Shown: piece after piece, positions 33,556 to 41,634 of the stretch
Layout of the letters: the number at the start of each line of letters is the position of its first letter
How positions within the stretch are numbered: the stretch's first letter is position 1
Assembly: GCF_000684975.1 (NCBI RefSeq)
Contig: NZ_BAXZ01000035.1
Span: 1 to 64,000, forward strand
Length of the DNA stretch: 64,000 nt
Direction: 5' to 3'
DNA from: Paraburkholderia acidipaludis NBRC 101816
GTDB taxonomy: Bacteria; Pseudomonadota; Gammaproteobacteria; Burkholderiales; Burkholderiaceae
Made by a program: the position numbers and the translations under genes
Notes under the pieces: model-generated
What the model was told of the DNA's origin: nothing
What the model saw: only the letters and a program-made list of their open reading frames with translations
The model's database searches: none

Positions 33556-34890
33556 ATGAGCACGATTCTCGAAAGTCTTCCGGTGGGTCAAAAAGTTGGC
33601 ATTGCGTTTTCAGGTGGCCTCGACACCAGCGCCGCTTTGCACTGGATGCGCAAGAAGGGCGCCGTGCCTTACGCCTACACGGCGAATCTCGGCCAGCCGG
33701 ACGAGGACGACTACGATTCGATCCCGCGCCGCGCCACGGAATACGGCGCCGAAGGCGCCCGCCTGATCGACTGCCGCGCGCAGCTGGTGGCGGAAGGCAT
33801 CGCCGCGCTGCAAAGCGGCGCGTTCCACATCACGACGGCCGGCGTCACGTACTTCAACACCACGCCGATCGGCCGCGCCGTCACGGGCACGATGCTCGTC
33901 GCCGCGATGAAGGAAGACGGCGTCAACATCTGGGGCGACGGCAGCACCTACAAGGGCAACGACATCGAGCGCTTCTACCGCTACGGCCTGCTCGTCAATC
34001 CGGACCTGAAGATCTACAAGCCGTGGCTCGACCAGCTTTTCATCGACGAACTGGGCGGCCGCGCGGAAATGTCGGAGTTCATGCGCCAGGCGGGCTTCGC
34101 GTACAAGATGTCGGCGGAAAAGGCCTACTCGACCGATTCGAACCTGCTGGGCGCGACGCACGAAGCGAAGGACCTGGAGAGCCTCGAGTCGGGCATCAAG
34201 ATCGTCAACCCGATCATGGGCGTGGCCTTCTGGCGCGACGACGTGAAGATCGACAAGGAAGAAGTCACGATCCGCTTCGAAGAAGGCCAGCCCGTTGCGC
34301 TGAACGGCAAGACCTTCCCGAACGCGGTCGAACTGCTGCTCGAAGCGAACCGCATTGGCGGCCGTCATGGCCTTGGCATGAGCGACCAGATCGAGAACCG
34401 CATTATCGAAGCGAAGAGCCGCGGCATTTACGAAGCCCCGGGCCTGGCACTCCTTTACATCGCCTACGAGCGGCTCGTCACCGGCATCCATAACGAAGAC
34501 ACGATCGAGCAGTACCGCGAGAACGGCCGCCGCCTCGGCCGCCTGCTGTACCAGGGCCGCTGGTTCGACCCGCAGGCCATCATGCTGCGCGAAACGGCCC
34601 AGCGCTGGGTGGCGCGCGCGGTCACGGGCGAAGTGACCGTCGAACTGCGCCGCGGCAACGACTACTCGATTCTCAGCACGAAGTCGGAGAACCTGACGTA
34701 CAAGCCGGAACGCCTCTCGATGGAGAAGGTGGCCTCGACGTTCTCGCCGCGCGACCGTATCGGACAACTGACGATGCGCAATCTCGACATCACCGACACG
34801 CGCGACAAGCTGCGCGTTTATTCGCAGGTTGGGCTGCTTACGCCGGGTGAGGCTTCGGCGCTGCCGCAACTGAAGGAAGAGACGAAGTAA
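33556..34890 (+). CDS. argG: Argininosuccinate synthase
   Basis: A 444-residue enzyme that ligates citrulline and aspartate in an ATP-dependent step of arginine biosynthesis. The ATP pyrophosphatase P-loop AFSGGLDTSAALHWM is at about residue 17, and WGDGSTYKGNDIERF plus TDSNLLGATHEAKDLE are conserved. Its length fits the long E. coli-type ArgG rather than the ~400-residue type. It is monocistronic, ended by a textbook terminator. Confidence 0.98.
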   Translation: MSTILESLPVGQKVGIAFSGGLDTSAALHWMRKKGAVPYAYTANLGQPDEDDYDSIPRRATEYGAEGARLIDCRAQLVAEGIAALQSGAFHITTAGVTYFNTTPIGRAVTGTMLVAAMKEDGVNIWGDGSTYKGNDIERFYRYGLLVNPDLKIYKPWLDQLFIDELGGRAEMSEFMRQAGFAYKMSAEKAYSTDSNLLGATHEAKDLESLESGIKIVNPIMGVAFWRDDVKIDKEEVTIRFEEGQPVALNGKTFPNAVELLLEANRIGGRHGLGMSDQIENRIIEAKSRGIYEAPGLALLYIAYERLVTGIHNEDTIEQYRENGRRLGRLLYQGRWFDPQAIMLRETAQRWVARAVTGEVTVELRRGNDYSILSTKSENLTYKPERLSMEKVASTFSPRDRIGQLTMRNLDITDTRDKLRVYSQVGLLTPGEASALPQLKEETK

Positions 34891-34935
34891 TTTGCGCTGC
34901 TAATCGCGCAGTCAATCGCGCAGCGAAATGCACGG

Positions 34936-34979
34936 GCGGGCTGCGACGACTCACGGAGTCGTCGCAGCCCGCTTTTTTT
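34936..34979 (+). terminator. argG rho-independent terminator
   Basis: A perfect 17-bp stem (34936-34952 with 34956-34972; arms GCGGGCTGCGACGACTC and its complement) with a 3-nt ACG loop, followed by seven T at 34973-34979. Confidence 0.97.
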
Positions 34980-35085
34980 CTGCATCGGGTTTTCCGCATC
35001 GGGCACTTTGGCAGGCAGCCGGCGGGCGCGAGATTTGCGCCGCCCAGGAGGCATGTGAAACGGTCCACTGTGGGGGGCAAAGAGC

Positions 35086-35487
35086 ATGAGTGTGAGGCTG
35101 ACTCAGGGCGCCGCGGCAGGCACGCTTCTGCTCGCGTCCTTCGTTTTTTTCGCGCCGGCCTATGCCGAGCCGGTTGGCACCGGGCCGCTCAGTATCACGG
35201 GGTCGCTGGTTGTCCGTGGGCCGCTGACTGTCGACGGCTCGCTGACGGTGGCCGGCGACATCTACGCCAAGGGGCCCATTGCGGCGGCATCGATTGAACA
35301 GATTTCGTCCGGCGCTTCCGTCGTGCAAAAGCGATCGGGAGAAAACACGTTCTATGGTCCGTTGATTGTGCACGGTCCGTTGGTCGTGCATGGCGATATG
35401 GAAGTGCGCGGCCCGATCAACGTAGGCGGCACCGTTGGTGCCGTCGGGCGCGTGCAGGCCGATGGTCCGATTACCGGGCGCCGGTGA
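35086..35487 (+). CDS. Secreted hexapeptide-repeat (bactofilin-like beta-solenoid) protein
   Basis: A 133-residue protein without a recognised family. A Sec signal (residues 1-27, ending FAPAYA) is followed by two blocks of six-residue repeats each starting with Gly. Block one covers residues 33-68 (GPLSIT, GSLVVR, GPLTVD, GSLTVA, GDIYAK, GPIAAA) and block two 91-132 (GPLIVH, GPLVVH, GDMEVR, GPINVG, GTVGAV, GRVQAD, GPITGR). The 6-residue period with inward-facing aliphatics is that of bactofilin or left-handed beta-helix solenoids, but cytoplasmic bactofilins lack a signal peptide. A 22-residue non-repeat insert separates the blocks. It is probably a small exported fibre or surface protein (inferred). 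Confidence 0.72.
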   Translation: MSVRLTQGAAAGTLLLASFVFFAPAYAEPVGTGPLSITGSLVVRGPLTVDGSLTVAGDIYAKGPIAAASIEQISSGASVVQKRSGENTFYGPLIVHGPLVVHGDMEVRGPINVGGTVGAVGRVQADGPITGRR

Positions 35488-35504
35488 TGGGCAGTCCGGC
35501 AAGA

Positions 35505-35936
35505 TCAGTTTTCCGGCGTTTTTTTCCCGTTCTTTCGCTGTGGTTTGGGACGAGCGCGTTTGGCGATCAGCGCGGCGCCGTAACGATCGGCCCAATCGTG
35601 CAGCGAACGGAAAACGGGCAGCAATGCAACGGACGCCTCCGTAAGCGCGTACTCCACGCGCGGAGGCACTTCCCCGTAGGCGGTACGTGTCAATAAACCG
35701 TTAGCCTCCAGATCGCGAAGCTGTGCAGTCAGCATGTGCTGCGTCACGCCCGGCAACGCACGCTTCAAGTCGCCGAACCGAAGCGCGCCATCAAGCAACG
35801 TGCAGAGGATCTCGATTTTCCACTTGCCCACTACGGCGTCGATGGCGGCATGGAATCGCTCAATCGATGCCGGGTCTGGAACACACGTTTCCGGACACTC
35901 AGCGTCCAGAAGCTCGTCAATAGTCTGGTCTTTCAT
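35505..35936 (-). CDS. HxlR-family transcriptional regulator
   Basis: A 143-residue MarR-like winged-helix protein. VGKWKIEILCTLLDGALRFGDLKRALPGVTQHMLTAQLRDLEANGLLTR is the HxlR signature, here at about residues 36-85; Cys at 14 and 18 could give redox sensing as in some members. It is divergent from an SDR-like start, the usual target of HxlR proteins, but that SDR is now truncated and fused to chrA. Two palindromes in the shared promoter are candidate operators. Confidence 0.92.
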   Translation of the reverse strand: MKDQTIDELLDAECPETCVPDPASIERFHAAIDAVVGKWKIEILCTLLDGALRFGDLKRALPGVTQHMLTAQLRDLEANGLLTRTAYGEVPPRVEYALTEASVALLPVFRSLHDWADRYGAALIAKRARPKPQRKNGKKTPEN

Positions 35937-35943
35937 GCTATGT

Positions 35944-35973
35944 ATGATTAATCATCCTGCTTGCCAGCAAGCA
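35944..35973. promoter_or_regulatory. Two palindromes in the HxlR/SDR-ChrA control region
   Basis: ATGATTAATCAT (35944-35955) is a perfect 12-bp palindrome, 8 bp before the HxlR start codon. TGCTTGC CA GCAAGCA (35958-35973) is a second inverted repeat right beside it. Both suit binding of a dimeric HxlR protein and autoregulation. Confidence 0.6.
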
Positions 35974-36060
35974 TACAACACGAAAAACTCGCGCCTCCGG
36001 TTTCGCGATTCTGGTCGTGTACCGGTCTGTGTAAATGAGCGACTCAGGAGGAAATTTGCG

Positions 36061-37428
36061 ATGAGCAGGATTTTGGTGACCGGGGGAACGGGCTTTGTCG
36101 CCAGCCACACGATCATTCAGCTTCTCAAAGCTGGACACGACGTTCGGACCACCGTTCGTCGGCTGGAGCGCGAAGCCGATGTCAGGGCGATGCTGGAAAC
36201 GGGCATGACCTCATCGAACCCAGTCCGAAGCGGCACCGCGCCTGAAGTTCTTGCGGTTTTTCTCAAACTGGGCGTGACGTGTTTCGGCGGTCCCATAGCT
36301 CACATCGGCTACTTCCGCCGAGAGTTCGTCGAGCGTCGTCGATGGCTTGATGACGAGACGTTTACCGACCTGGTTGGCCTATGTCAGTTTCTTCCGGGGC
36401 CCGCCAGCAGCCAGGCGGGATTTTCCATCGGCCTCCTGAGGGCCGGGTGGCTGGGCGGACTTGCCGCCTGGTGCGGGTTCACGCTGCCCTCTGTCTTGCT
36501 GCTGCTCGCATTCGCGGCAATAGCACCGGGCTTGGGCGGACCGGTTGGCGAGGGGCTGATTCATGGCCTGAAACTCGTTGCGGTTGCCGTTGTGGCGCAA
36601 GCCGTGTGGGACATGGCCCGGCGCCTGTGCCCGGATTACCGCCGCGCCGCTATCGCCCTCGCTGCGCTGGCCGTTCTCAGTGTCCTGACGACGGTGTACG
36701 CGCAACTCATCGTGATCGCTCTCGGTGCCGCACTGGGCTTTGTATTCTGCCGGACCGCGGCATCGGCAAACACGGTCGGCAGGCAACCGCATGCCCATGA
36801 ATTCAGAGTCTCCCGCACGGCGGGGGGCATCGCACTGGCGCTCTTCTGCGTCCTGCTCTTTGGGCTTCCGGTGCTGGCGCAATTGGGCGCTGGCCGCGCC
36901 ATCAGCGTTTTCGACGGCTTCTATCGCTCCGGCGCGCTGGTCTTCGGCGGCGGTCATGTGGTGCTGCCGCTCTTGCAGCAGCAAACGGTCGCAACGGGCT
37001 GGGTATCGTCGAATGATTTTCTCGCCGGTTACGGTGCTGCGCAGGCAGTTCCAGGGCCTCTCTTCACGTTCGCCGCCTTTCTGGGCTGGATCATGCCGGC
37101 GGCACCGCATCGCTGGGGTGGGGCACTGCTGGCCACGGTAGGCATTTTTCTGCCTGGGCTGCTGCTCGTTCTTGCAGCGCTGCCCTACTGGCAAGCACTG
37201 CGAGCCCGCCCGTCGATGGCGGCCGTCCTTTCCGGCGTGAACGCCGCGGTGGTTGGCCTGTTGGCGACTGCGTTCTACTCGCCGGTCTGGATCAGCGCAG
37301 TCCGCTCCGAGATCGACTTTGCCATTGCGACCATTGGCTTTTTCCTGTTGACGCGTTGGAAAACTCCGCCGTTGGCGGTCGTCGCGGTCTGTGCGCTGGC
37401 GGGTGTTGCCGAAGCCGTACTGAAGTGA
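36061..37428 (+). CDS. chrA: Chimera: truncated SDR N-terminus fused in frame to ChrA chromate transporter
   Basis: A 455-codon frame. Residues 1-48 are the start of an NAD-dependent epimerase (SRILVTGGTGFVASHTIIQLLKAGHDV) with its own AGGAGG at 36046-36051; the catalytic remainder is missing. From Met49 (36205) a complete ~407-residue ChrA follows: CFGGPIAHIGYFRREFVERRRWLDD, CQFLPGPASSQ in the first half and FGGGHVVLPLL, AQAVPGPLFTF in the second, about 10-12 membrane helices. ChrA exports chromate (or sulfate-like oxyanions) with the proton-motive force. Internal initiation at 36205 could yield normal ChrA, but no good Shine-Dalgarno is seen there. The join looks like a deletion that placed chrA under the SDR/HxlR promoter. 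Confidence 0.8.
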   Translation: MSRILVTGGTGFVASHTIIQLLKAGHDVRTTVRRLEREADVRAMLETGMTSSNPVRSGTAPEVLAVFLKLGVTCFGGPIAHIGYFRREFVERRRWLDDETFTDLVGLCQFLPGPASSQAGFSIGLLRAGWLGGLAAWCGFTLPSVLLLLAFAAIAPGLGGPVGEGLIHGLKLVAVAVVAQAVWDMARRLCPDYRRAAIALAALAVLSVLTTVYAQLIVIALGAALGFVFCRTAASANTVGRQPHAHEFRVSRTAGGIALALFCVLLFGLPVLAQLGAGRAISVFDGFYRSGALVFGGGHVVLPLLQQQTVATGWVSSNDFLAGYGAAQAVPGPLFTFAAFLGWIMPAAPHRWGGALLATVGIFLPGLLLVLAALPYWQALRARPSMAAVLSGVNAAVVGLLATAFYSPVWISAVRSEIDFAIATIGFFLLTRWKTPPLAVVAVCALAGVAEAVLK

Positions 37429-37683
37429 CCGGTCCGAATGTGCGCCCGCTGCCCGGCTCCGCAGGACGATCACCGCGATGCCACGCGCGGCTCGATAACC
37501 GGAAGAACACGAATCGGGTTGCTTAATGCCTTTTGCATAAATGCCCTGCGCATGATCACATAGGTTCAAACGAAAAGCAGAGTGGGCCAATTTGAAACGT
37601 TCGACAGAGTCACCCGAATAGTTGACAATACAACCTGATTAAAGGAGTGGCAAACCTGAAATTTCGACTATCCGGGAGTCGCT

Positions 37684-37857
37684 GTGCCAGTCACTGTTCT
37701 CAAGCTTTATCGCGTTCTATTCACCGTAGCTTTTATCTTCGCAGCGAGTATTTGCACGCATCCCCTAACCAGCGGGCTATCGATAATTATGTCGGCCTCT
37801 GTGGCAGGCGGTGTGGCATTTGTTGGCCTGTTGTTGGCAAATCTGATATTTCGGTAA
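37684..37857 (+). CDS. Small two-helix membrane protein
   Basis: A 57-residue frame beginning with GTG 37684, five bases after GGGAG (37674-37678). Residues ~8-24 (LYRVLFTVAFIFAASIC) and ~33-54 (SIIMSASVAGGVAFVGLLLAN) form two hydrophobic helices with a short polar hairpin (THPLTSG) between them. The hydrophobic pattern and ribosome site argue for a real gene; no family was recognised. It lies in a lower-GC, gene-poor patch after the chrA chimera. Confidence 0.55.
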   Translation: MPVTVLKLYRVLFTVAFIFAASICTHPLTSGLSIIMSASVAGGVAFVGLLLANLIFR

Positions 37858-38200
37858 TGAACTGCCGCTTTCCGCGCGAGATTTAGCAGGGTAAACGCGC
37901 ACGCAACAGGTATTGAATGGCCGCTATCTGGAATGGCGAGTGTTTCTTCAGTGTTGGTTCATGCACATCGCATAATGCGGCGCATTTGTGAACGCCTGGC
38001 TTCAACCTGTAGGGCGGATCGCGGCAAACCTGCGTCATCTATCGGATATGGTTCGCTCAGACACTCGAATGTCGATGACGTTCTGAAAGCAGTCGTCCAG
38101 TCAATCCCTCAAGTTTCGCGCCTGGCTGCCGTTGAGTCGGTGTGATCGCTCTATGTCCGGATGCGGACGGGGTATCCAATGTCATCCGGAAGCAGCTGAA
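37858..38200. other. Intergenic patch without convincing genes
   Basis: These 343 bases of reduced GC separate two orphan membrane-protein genes. A 70-codon open frame (37933-38145) exists but shows no ribosome site or recognisable domain. No palindromes or RNA genes were recognised. Confidence 0.4.
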
Positions 38201-38644
38201 ATGCTAGAAGCGAAGAGCCTCACAGTCATGCCGATTGATGATCTGGACGTTTACTACTGCCAGAGAATGCGCGGCTACACCACGTTGAGCCTGCATGTCG
38301 ATGGCTCAACAGTCTATACGCTGGATGTGCGTGGCGTTGTTAAACCCCTTTCGGGTAAAGACACCGTTGGCGCATTCACAAGTTCCGATAAAAGCACTCT
38401 GGTTGCATGGATTGATCCCGTGTCCGGGGATTTTATATCGACCGATTCAACCGCTTCCGACGCGCTATTTTCGATTCCAATTTTCATCGGCCTTGGGGTG
38501 CTCCTCAGCGCCGCGCTTCATTTGAATAAGTGGGTTATTGCGCCGATCGTCGCCGTGGTAGCTGTCGCGGCGTGTCGTCGCTTCTTGCGCGGGCAGAAGA
38601 ACGACTCCGAACTGGAGGCGATTTTGCGGAATCGGCGAACTTGA
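38201..38644 (+). CDS. Hypothetical membrane protein
   Basis: A 147-residue protein of unknown family. An N-terminal soluble part (to ~85) includes LDVYYCQRMRGYTTLSLHVDGSTVYTLDVRG, which suggests a small beta-rich domain; two hydrophobic helices follow at about 88-106 (LFSIPIFIGLGVLLSAAL) and 109-126 (VIAPIVAVVAVAA), and a charged tail closes the protein. ATG 38201 is preceded by GGAAG; in-frame starts at 38132 (TTG) and 38153 (ATG) are alternatives. GC and codon use are lower than in the flanking metabolic genes, which fits acquired DNA. Confidence 0.6.
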   Translation: MLEAKSLTVMPIDDLDVYYCQRMRGYTTLSLHVDGSTVYTLDVRGVVKPLSGKDTVGAFTSSDKSTLVAWIDPVSGDFISTDSTASDALFSIPIFIGLGVLLSAALHLNKWVIAPIVAVVAVAACRRFLRGQKNDSELEAILRNRRT

Positions 38645-38729
38645 ACCACGGAACCCGGCGGTGAGCGGCCGGCCGATACTCTCGCAAAGATTGGCGGCAA
38701 CATGTCGTTCGAGCACGAATAAAGGACTT

Positions 38730-39780
38730 ATGGTTTCTATTCATGTAGGTGTAGAGGAAAAGACGACAAAGATCAGCGATTGGGAGATTAAGTGGAGCAA
38801 AAGATATGAAACCCTGCAACTGACGTGTTATTTCCCATCCGGGAAAAAATTCGCACGCCCGCAAGAACACCAATCTTAGGGAACTGGACTCGTTGCGCAA
38901 GGTGCTTGAAGACGAGGGCGAGCCTGTCGGGCTGGACGGCGACGGCCGAGGCTTCATCGCCCCCTTCAGAGCGCAGGTCACGCTCTCCGGCACGCACTTG
39001 CCAGCGGACTTCGTCAAGGACACCGTGCACAAGTTCCAGGGCCGGGAATGCGACGAGATTGTCTTCTCCACCGTATTGGACAAGAAGCGCTACAACCAGG
39101 AGCGGCTGGATTTCGTCGATGATCCCCGTATGGTCAATGTGGCGGTGTCGCGGGCCAAGAGCCGGTTCACTTTGGTGACGGGCGATGAGGTTTTCACCGC
39201 GAACAACGGCCACGTCGCGGCCTTGATGCGCTACGTCGAGTATTACGCGCAGGACGAGCAGATCGTGCGTGCACCCGTGGTGTCGGCCTTCGACCTGCTG
39301 TACAAGGAATATGACCAATCCCTGGCGCGGCTGAATGCCAGGTTACGGCCCGAAGATTCGCAGTACAAATCGGAGCAGATTGTGGCACAAGTGCTCCGCG
39401 AGGCGCTGTCCGATGCGTCGTGTCAGGCCATAACCTTCCATGCCCAGATCACGCTGGACCAGGTCGCCTCATCGACTAATCCGGCCTTGACGGCGCGAGA
39501 ACTGGCATTCATGCGCAACCGGGCCAGTTGCGATTTCGTGCTGTATTTCAAAGTGGGTAAAACCCCGTTGGGGGTAATCGAAGTCGACGGCGGCTCCCAT
39601 GACAGACCGGAGCAAGCGGCACGAGATGCCTTGAAGAACAGCATCCTGGCGAAGAGCGGTCTTCCCATCCTGCGCCTGCGCACTGTCGAGAGTGGTATTG
39701 AGGAGAAAGTCGCGGGGTTTCTTGCCGCATGGGTACGAACGACCGCTAACGAAGGACGCGCGGCGGCTAACGCGACCTGA
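38730..39780 (+). pseudogene. Remnant of a superfamily I DNA helicase with DUF2726 domain, internal deletion
   Basis: The C-terminal frame (open from 38824, first start TTG 38893, to 39780) holds helicase motifs V and VI (VHKFQGRECDEIVFS; VNVAVSRAKSRFTLVTG) and then a DUF2726 nuclease-like end (DFVLYFKVGKTPLGVIEVDGGSHDR). Walker A and B are absent. At 38730 an ATG after AAAGGA begins a second frame of 49 codons (WEIKWSKRYETLQLTCYFPSGKKF) that looks like the N-terminus of such helicases. The two frames differ by +1 over 163 bases, so nearly the whole motor core is deleted. The N-terminal assignment is from memory of the family and less certain. Confidence 0.7.
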
Positions 39781-39813
39781 TTGGCACACCGTACCAATGG
39801 TATCGGCCTGGAC

Positions 39814-40035
39814 CTACCCCCGCTTGCGCAGCGGCTCAAGCAGCCCCCTCAACCCGTTATGGTCCATCTCGTGCATCAGCGCGAGCAGCCGGCCGAGCTC
39901 GCCGCGCGGGAATCCTTCACGGGCGAACCAGTTGAGGTAATGCCCGGGCAGGTCGGCGATGAGCCGGCCCTTGTATTTGCCGAAGGGCATGGCGAGGGTG
40001 ACAAGGCGTTCAAGGTCTTGGACTTGCATGTGCAT
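39814..40035 (-). CDS. DUF3820 family protein
   Basis: A 73-residue protein with the DUF3820 hallmark MPFGKYKGRLIADLPGHYLNWF (about residues 16-37). The family is annotated as putative quorum-sensing-regulated virulence factor-like but has no assigned reaction. A second in-frame ATG lies two codons inside. It is divergent from the asparaginase gene and its 5-prime side faces the conserved 51-bp element. Confidence 0.85.
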   Translation of the reverse strand: MHMQVQDLERLVTLAMPFGKYKGRLIADLPGHYLNWFAREGFPRGELGRLLALMHEMDHNGLRGLLEPLRKRG

Positions 40036-40080
40036 ATTATGCAGGCCTTTCCGTTTCTACCTCCGCACACACCCGTCCGC

Positions 40081-40131
40081 CCAGGGTTTTCCCATGTTAT
40101 GCGAGATTCGCATACAGACATGCCATCACCG
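40081..40131 (+). promoter_or_regulatory. Conserved aspartate-regulon element, copy 1
   Basis: This 51-bp block matches the 50-bp block at 42546-42595 at 42 positions with one gap. It contains TATGCGA GAT TCGCATA (40098-40114), a perfect 7-bp inverted repeat with a T-N11-A core, the LysR-type operator form. It lies about 185 bp before the asparaginase start. The shared copy before the transporter operon points to a common regulator, most simply the LysR protein at 41635-42549. Confidence 0.7.
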
Positions 40132-40291
40132 CATTGTCCTTTTTTTGACCGCTTCTACCATCCGATCTGACTCCGGTGCGGGGCGTGATCAATGCCGCTA
40201 CCACCCGATTCCGGGGTCGTTGGATCGTCCGCTATGAGCCGGTGAATTTGCCGTTCCTTCCGTCAAAGGTCTCTTCCATTTGTACACGATC

Positions 40292-41434
40292 ATGAAAAAA
40301 CTCACGCACTCCGTTTCAGTCCCGTTTCGTACGACCATTGCGGTGGCACTGGCGATGTTCATTGCCCTTCCGCTGCACGCCACGTCTGCCGCAGCGGCGG
40401 ATACCAGCCCCGATCAACAGGCGAGCGTTGCCGGTCAGGCAAAGCAGCTGCCGCGCGTCATCGTGCTGGCCACCGGAGGCACGATCTCCGGAACGGCCGA
40501 TGCGCGCTCGGCTATCGGCTACAACTCCGGTGAGCGAACCGGGCAACAGTTGGTCAGGGACGTGCCGGGCATCGAGAAGTTCGCCACGATTTCGGCGGAG
40601 CAGATTTCGAATATCGGCTCGCAAGACATGAACGACAAGGTCTGGTTCCAGCTGGCGAGGCGCATCAACGAGATCTTCGATCGCAACGAGGCGGACGGTG
40701 TCGTGATCACGCACGGCACGGACACCATGGAGGAGACCGCATTCTTTCTGAAGAACGTGATCCATTCCGGCAAGCCGGTCGTTCTCGTGGGATCGATGCG
40801 GCCGGGCGGCGTCATCAGTGCGGACGGTCCGAATAATCTCCTCGAAGCCGTCGAGGTCGCCGCCAGTCCGCAATCGCAGGGGCGTGGCGTGATGGTGGTC
40901 ATGAACGATACGATTCATGATCCGCGTTGGATAACCAAAACCAATACCACTTCGGTTCAGACGTTTCTGTCTCCCAACGCCGGGCCGATCGGTTACGTGG
41001 ATCCGGCGTCGATACGCTTCGTGACGCCCGTTCTCGCGGCTCGCCGGGCTCCGTACACGCTGCCCGCCGACGGACAATTGCCGCGGGTCGAGATTGTCTT
41101 CGCGCACAGCAATATGGACGCCGTGCAGATCGATCATGCAATCGCGGACAAGGCGAAGGGCATCGTGATCGCCGGAGTCGGCGATGGCGACGTTTCCAAT
41201 GCCGCCATGCTCGCCATGCAGCGCGCCGCGAAAATGGGCGTCGTTGTCGTTCGGTCGTCGCGGGTTGGGTCGGGTTTCGTGAACCGCAACGTCGAAGTCG
41301 ACGACGACAAGAGCGGGTTTGTCGCGTCTCTCGACCTCAACCCCGAAAAGGCGCGTTTGCTGACGCAACTGCTGATCGCCAATGGGATCACGTCACCCGC
41401 CCAGGTGCAGGCAGCATTTGCTGACACGTACTAA
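40292..41434 (+). CDS. ansB: Type II (periplasmic) L-asparaginase
   Basis: A 380-residue precursor. The Sec signal occupies residues 1-~36 (ending HATSAAAA). The two active-site threonine motifs are LATGGTISG (Thr64) and THGTDTMEETAFFL (Thr143-Asp144), with VLVGSMRPGGVISADGPNNL and HSNMDA as further signatures. It hydrolyses asparagine, and usually glutamine weakly, in the periplasm to aspartate and ammonia. An in-frame TTG at 40280 has a better-placed Shine-Dalgarno (AAAGGT at 40265-40270) than ATG 40292, so four extra residues are possible. Downstream are LysR, an aspartate-type symporter, a racemase and aspartase. Confidence 0.94.
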   Translation: MKKLTHSVSVPFRTTIAVALAMFIALPLHATSAAAADTSPDQQASVAGQAKQLPRVIVLATGGTISGTADARSAIGYNSGERTGQQLVRDVPGIEKFATISAEQISNIGSQDMNDKVWFQLARRINEIFDRNEADGVVITHGTDTMEETAFFLKNVIHSGKPVVLVGSMRPGGVISADGPNNLLEAVEVAASPQSQGRGVMVVMNDTIHDPRWITKTNTTSVQTFLSPNAGPIGYVDPASIRFVTPVLAARRAPYTLPADGQLPRVEIVFAHSNMDAVQIDHAIADKAKGIVIAGVGDGDVSNAAMLAMQRAAKMGVVVVRSSRVGSGFVNRNVEVDDDKSGFVASLDLNPEKARLLTQLLIANGITSPAQVQAAFADTY

Positions 41435-41460
41435 TCGAAGTACGGACTCAGGCCGCTGAG

Positions 41461-41495
41461 AATCGCGCCCGCAATCAGTCGATGCGGGCGCGATT
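41461..41495 (+). terminator. Hairpin after the asparaginase gene
   Basis: AATCGCGCCCGCA (41461-41473) pairs perfectly with TGCGGGCGCGATT (41483-41495) across a 9-nt loop, 27 bp past the asparaginase stop. No T-run follows, so it may pause or protect the RNA rather than terminate fully. Confidence 0.55.
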
Positions 41496-41634
41496 CCACA
41501 ATTCGCGTCCATGCCGTCACGGGCGCGGCCTGCGAGCGACCCGGCGCAACCGCAACGGCAGCGGCGTAAGATCGGAGTCTCCTGCAAACGCTGTTTCATG
41601 TCCCTTTCACGGTCGCACAAGGCGGGCCCTAAGT

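Noticed and set aside
37933..38145. 70-codon frame in the low-GC patch
   Set aside because: No ribosome site, no domain, and ordinary chance length for this region.
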